64,000 bases of DNA from Rhodospirillales bacterium (GTDB lineage: Bacteria > Pseudomonadota > Alphaproteobacteria > SP197), in the NCBI GenBank assembly GCA_014323865.1, contig JACONG010000016.1, forward strand, positions 794,523 through 858,522, given 5' to 3'. Every line of letters starts with the position of its first letter. Position 1 is the first letter of the stretch. The notes beneath the pieces are model-generated. The model was not told the DNA's origin, made no database searches, and was given only the letters and a program-made list of their open reading frames with translations. A program made the position numbers and the translations under genes. Shown piece by piece: positions 60,736 to 64,000 of the stretch.

Positions 60736-62151
60736 CTATCCGGTGTCCGTCATGGTTTTCCGCCGCATCAACCACACTAGAACCACAAGGCCCGGTATGG
60801 CGGCAAGGGTTGTGAGCACGAAAAATCCGATCCAGTTGACCTGCAGGGCCACGGCCTGGGGGGGCGCCGTGCCTGTGACCCAGGTCCAGGCACCTGCCCA
60901 GTTGACATGTTCGACCAGCCAGCCGGCTGGCGAGGACAGAAGTGTCCGGCCTCCTGCCATGAACGAGCTCAGCAAGGCGTACTGTGTCGCCGTGTAGGCC
61001 GCGTTGCAGAGCGACGAGAGATAGGCCACGAAGGCGGCCGTCCCCATCCCGCCAGCCAGGTTCTCGGCGGAGATCGTCAGCACCAGGACGGTGTAGTCGT
61101 AGCCGTACCAGGCTTGCACCGCGAACATCAGGTTGCTGGCGAGTTGGAGAAGGCCGGCAATCCACAGGCCGCGCAGAAGCCCGACCGCACGGATCAGAAG
61201 GCCGCCCAGCGCCACACCGATCATGGTGGCTGCGAAACCGTAGAGTTTGGCAACCTCGGCCAGCTCGACCTTGCTGAAGCCTGTCTTCAGGATGAACGGT
61301 GTGGTCATGTTGCCTGCGAGCGCATCGCCCAGCTTGTAGAGCAGGGCGAAAAGCAGGATCGGGATGGCGAACCTGCGGGTAAAGAACTCCAGGAACGGCG
61401 CGACGATCGCGGTGTAGAGCCAGGCGCCTGCCACACCGAGTCCACCCTTTGCCTCGCTACCGGTCAGCTTCTCGAACTGGGCCCTGCGGCGCTTTTCTTC
61501 CCGGTCGCGTTCGGCGGCTTGTTCGGGTTCGCGCGAGATGATCACGGTTGCGATGCCGACGGCCATCAGCGCGGCCATGCCGATGTAGCTGATGCTCCAG
61601 CCATAGAACTCGGCGAGATAAAGTGCCCCGGCGCCTGATATCAGCATGGCGACCCGGTAGCCGCCGATGTAGACGGCGGCACCCGCACCCTGTTGGTTCT
61701 CTCCCAGCGACTCGATTCGGAACGCATCGATCACGATGTCCTGGCTGGCCGAAAGAAAGGTCACCAGCACGGCCAGGACGGCTGTTGCCGCCGGCTGCGC
61801 CAGCGGATCGAGGCCCGAGAGCAGCAGGATCGCGCCCGCAAGAAGCACCTGAATCGTGATCAGCCAGGCGCGCCTGTGGCCCATCCGGTTCGCGAGGATT
61901 GGCACACGGAGCCGGTCGATCAGCGGAGCCCAGACGTACTTGAAGGTGTAGGGCAGGCCCGCCAGTGCAAAGAAGCCGATCACCGTCAGGTCGACGCCGA
62001 CGTCGGTCATCCAGGCCGACAGGGTTGCGCCGGTCAGCGCGAGCGGCAGGCCGCTGGAAAAGCCTAGGAACAGGACGGCCAGAACGCGGGGCTGGACATA
62101 GACCGCCAGCCCGGCCAACCAGTCGGCTTTGGGGGGATCGGATGTGCTCAC
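60736..62151 (-). CDS. ampG: AmpG-type MFS permease
   Basis: A 471-residue permease with 12-14 hydrophobic segments. LAVLFLGFSSGLPLALTGAT and GLPYTFKYVWAPLIDRLRVP, RRAWLITIQVLLAGAILLL, and SASQDIVIDAFRIESL are hallmarks of AmpG, which imports anhydromuropeptides for cell wall recycling. It is followed by the GcvR-like gene; a 214-base gap separates it from the Deg protease. Confidence 0.88.
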   Translation of the reverse strand: MSTSDPPKADWLAGLAVYVQPRVLAVLFLGFSSGLPLALTGATLSAWMTDVGVDLTVIGFFALAGLPYTFKYVWAPLIDRLRVPILANRMGHRRAWLITIQVLLAGAILLLSGLDPLAQPAATAVLAVLVTFLSASQDIVIDAFRIESLGENQQGAGAAVYIGGYRVAMLISGAGALYLAEFYGWSISYIGMAALMAVGIATVIISREPEQAAERDREEKRRRAQFEKLTGSEAKGGLGVAGAWLYTAIVAPFLEFFTRRFAIPILLFALLYKLGDALAGNMTTPFILKTGFSKVELAEVAKLYGFAATMIGVALGGLLIRAVGLLRGLWIAGLLQLASNLMFAVQAWYGYDYTVLVLTISAENLAGGMGTAAFVAYLSSLCNAAYTATQYALLSSFMAGGRTLLSSPAGWLVEHVNWAGAWTWVTGTAPPQAVALQVNWIGFFVLTTLAAIPGLVVLVWLMRRKTMTDTG

Positions 62152-62365
62152 CGGCGCAATCTAGTGGAGTTCGTCAGGTGACGGAATCCTCCGGCCGCGA
62201 CAGTGCGCAAACCTGGCATTGCGGCGACACGGGTTTGTGAACATGCTTGCCCAAGTCTGGCCATCTTGCGGGCCAAAATTCCTTCTCATCAAGGTGTCAT
62301 TTGCTTCCGGATTCAGACGGTCGGAGATATGACCGGTTCCGGAGCAGGACCATGAGGAGGTTCGA

Positions 62366-63763
62366 TTGAGATTCAAGTCATCCATTGCTGCTATGGTGTT
62401 TGCCACGGCGATTGCGGCTGCACACATGGCCCAGGCCGCCACAGGAGCCTTCTTCGTTAATGAAGAAGGCGAGGCGACACTCGCTCCTGTCATCAGGGAG
62501 GTCGGTCCCGCCGTCGTCAACATCGCGACCCGCGGCACCGTGAACGGCGGCGACAATCCGCTGTTCGATAATCCACTCTTCGGCGATCTGCTGCCCCAGA
62601 TGCCTGACGGCAACGGCCAGCCGTCCCACAGCGTCGGTTCCGGCGTGATCGTCGACGCCGGGAACGGCTACATCATCACCAATCATCACGTCATCGCGCA
62701 TGCCGAAGAGATCCTGGTCACGCTGACCGATCGCCGTCAGCTGCCGGCGACGCTGATCGGCTCCGATCCCGAGGCCGATGTCGCGGTTCTGCAGGTCCAG
62801 GCCGACAATCTGGTCGCGATCGACCGCGGCAATTCGGACGCGCTTGAGGTCGGCGACTTCGTTGTCGCGATAGGCAATCCCTTCGGGCTCGGTCAGACCG
62901 TGACGCTCGGCATCGTCAGCGCCAAGGGACGCAGCGGACTGGGTATCGAGGGCTATGAGGACTTCATCCAGACCGACGCTTCGATCAACCCCGGCAACTC
63001 CGGCGGCGCACTCATCTCGCTGTCCGGTGACGTGATCGGCATCAACACCGCCATCTTGGGCAACCAGGGCAACATCGGCATCGGCTTTGCCATCCCGATC
63101 AACATGGCGAGCGCGATCATGGACCAGATCATCGAGCACGGTTCGGTGCAGCGCGGCCTGCTCGGCATCAACATCCAGGACCTCACGCCGGACCTCGCCG
63201 ACGCGCTCGGCCTGCCGGTCGCCGAAGGCGCCCTGGTCTCGAATGTCTTCGAGGGCTCGGCGGCGCACGAAGCTGGCGTGCTCGGCGGTGACATCGTGAT
63301 GTCGATCAATGGCAATCCCGTGCTTGATGCAAGCGATCTGCGCAACGCCGTTGGCCTCATGCGGGTCGGCGAGAAGGCCAGCCTCGAGATCGTGCGCAAC
63401 GGCTCGCCGCTGATCATCGACGCTGTTATCGCAGCCCGCCCCGACCAGGTGAAAACTGCGTCGCTCGACACCGAGCAGCAGCAGGTTCGGACCGACGATG
63501 TGAAATTCGCCGGTGCGGTGCTCGGTGCCATCGCCCCCGACTCCGGGATGGCCGGCAAGGTCGACGGTGTCGAGGTGATCGATGTCTTGCCCAACAGCCC
63601 GGCCTGGGTCGCGGGACTGCGTCCCGGCGACATTGTTACCGAGGCCGCGCGCAACAAGGTGACCACGCCCGAAGAGTTCACGGCCGCGGTCGAAGGCGAC
63701 AACTCCGGTCGTGTGGCGCTTCACATCCGCCGCGGCGACCGGGCCTTCTACATCCTGATTTGA
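62366..63763 (+). CDS. degQ: Do/DegQ family periplasmic serine protease
   Basis: A 465-residue protein with a signal peptide (FKSSIAAMVFATAIAAAHMA). The trypsin-like triad is His in IITNHHVIAH, Asp in EADVAVLQV and Ser in NPGNSGGALIS. Two PDZ domains follow (LLGINIQDLTPDLADALGLP; GVEVIDVLPNSPAWVAGLRPG). It degrades or holds misfolded periplasmic proteins. The start is TTG at 62366, with GAGGAGG five bases upstream; the ATG in the preceding bases is out of frame. Confidence 0.92.
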   Translation: MRFKSSIAAMVFATAIAAAHMAQAATGAFFVNEEGEATLAPVIREVGPAVVNIATRGTVNGGDNPLFDNPLFGDLLPQMPDGNGQPSHSVGSGVIVDAGNGYIITNHHVIAHAEEILVTLTDRRQLPATLIGSDPEADVAVLQVQADNLVAIDRGNSDALEVGDFVVAIGNPFGLGQTVTLGIVSAKGRSGLGIEGYEDFIQTDASINPGNSGGALISLSGDVIGINTAILGNQGNIGIGFAIPINMASAIMDQIIEHGSVQRGLLGINIQDLTPDLADALGLPVAEGALVSNVFEGSAAHEAGVLGGDIVMSINGNPVLDASDLRNAVGLMRVGEKASLEIVRNGSPLIIDAVIAARPDQVKTASLDTEQQQVRTDDVKFAGAVLGAIAPDSGMAGKVDGVEVIDVLPNSPAWVAGLRPGDIVTEAARNKVTTPEEFTAAVEGDNSGRVALHIRRGDRAFYILI

Positions 63764-63769
63764 GTGATG

Positions 63770-63795
63770 CCGGCCCCGCCATTCCGCAGGGCCGG
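63770..63795 (+). terminator. Hairpin after degQ
   Basis: CCGGCCC and GGGCCGG form a 7-bp stem just past the stop of degQ and are followed by a T-rich CTCTCATCTTCTTG. Confidence 0.6.
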
Positions 63796-63898
63796 GCTCT
63801 CATCTTCTTGAGGATGCACCCGAACCAACCGCGACAACGTCAGCTGACTTGACCTTGAAAGGACGCGAGACCTTCTCTCGCACTCTCTTTGCTGGTCT

Positions 63899-64000
63899 CT
63901 AGGCCGCCTCAAGCTCGCCCTTGCGATCCTCGACGATGATGTCGGCCTCGCGACCGGTGAGTTCCTGCAGATGGTCGAACTCGGCGCTGAAGTAACCCAC
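63899..64000 (-). CDS. C-terminal end of an unidentified gene (partial)
   Basis: The last 33 codons of a minus-strand gene enter from beyond the window: VGYFSAEFDHLQELTGREAD, then IIVEDRKGELEAA and TAG. The sequence is acidic and soluble; no family can be named. Confidence 0.55.
   Translation of the reverse strand: MGYFSAEFDHLQELTGREADIIVEDRKGELEAA

Overview
The window is a chromosomal segment of a GC-rich alphaproteobacterium, probably marine or host/phytoplankton associated. The grounds are the ethylmalonyl-CoA pathway genes (ccr, mcd, ecm), the rpmH-rnpA-yidD-yidC order, methylated-amine and choline-sulfate catabolism genes, a TRAP transporter and a complete seven-gene Mrp Na+/H+ antiporter operon. 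A species cannot be named from this sequence alone.

Layout. 1-2.0 kb (minus): an operon of a small protein, a four-helix membrane protein and a P-loop (GTPase-like) protein cut by the window edge. 2.1-4.5 kb: choline sulfatase, a short repeat-containing ORF, and a lipoprotein whose signal peptide contains a tetranucleotide tract that puts it out of frame with its ATG (candidate phase-variable gene). 4.7-9.8 kb: mcd and ccr (minus) divergent from ecm (plus), with TTGCAA-type palindromic sites between ccr and ecm. 10-11.8 kb: a less GC-rich DNA methyltransferase-HNH fusion. 11.8-14.3 kb: gluQ, a LysE-type exporter, a hypothetical gene and a carboxylesterase.

14.39-16.1 kb is the most unusual locus. 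It is a seven-unit array of 36-bp repeats separated by 30-31-bp unique spacers, directly downstream of and co-directional with a TnpB-family RuvC nuclease with all catalytic residues visible. There is no cas1, cas2 or tnpA in the window. The nuclease reading frame has no stop before the array and runs through four repeats. An 8-nt anti-repeat lies between the gene and the first repeat. It looks like a transposon-derived, minimal type V CRISPR system or a TnpB-to-Cas12 intermediate.

16.2-31.4 kb: a membrane protein, a CoA-transferase, two FAD enzymes of methylated-glycine type, a serine-glyoxylate-type aminotransferase, an EamA transporter, a beta-hydroxyacid dehydrogenase, a Tat-exported amine oxidase, a decayed TetR gene and a TRAP transporter operon. 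31.7-37.9 kb: an amidohydrolase remnant, tRNA-Ser(CGA), then a YhaO/YhaN (SbcD/SbcC-like) pair and an excisionase-like protein, which together look like a tRNA-linked accessory insert. 38.1-44 kb: mrpABCDEFG. 44-48 kb: an accessory stretch with a decayed GST, a DUF2235 hydrolase with a lectin-like tail, about 0.9 kb with no recognisable gene, and a NERD-domain protein.

48-64 kb: yidC-yidD-rnpA-rpmH with a near-consensus promoter, a TVP38 membrane protein, a mercuric-reductase-like flavoprotein, a histidine kinase, an RlmI-type methyltransferase, gamma-glutamyltransferase, a P1-type peptidase, an SDR relic, a DUF4864 protein, tRNA-Arg(ACG), a GcvR-like ACT protein, an AmpG-like permease and a Deg protease. 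Metabolically, choline sulfate to choline/betaine, methylglycines and glyoxylate/serine connect to acetyl-CoA assimilation through the ethylmalonyl-CoA pathway.
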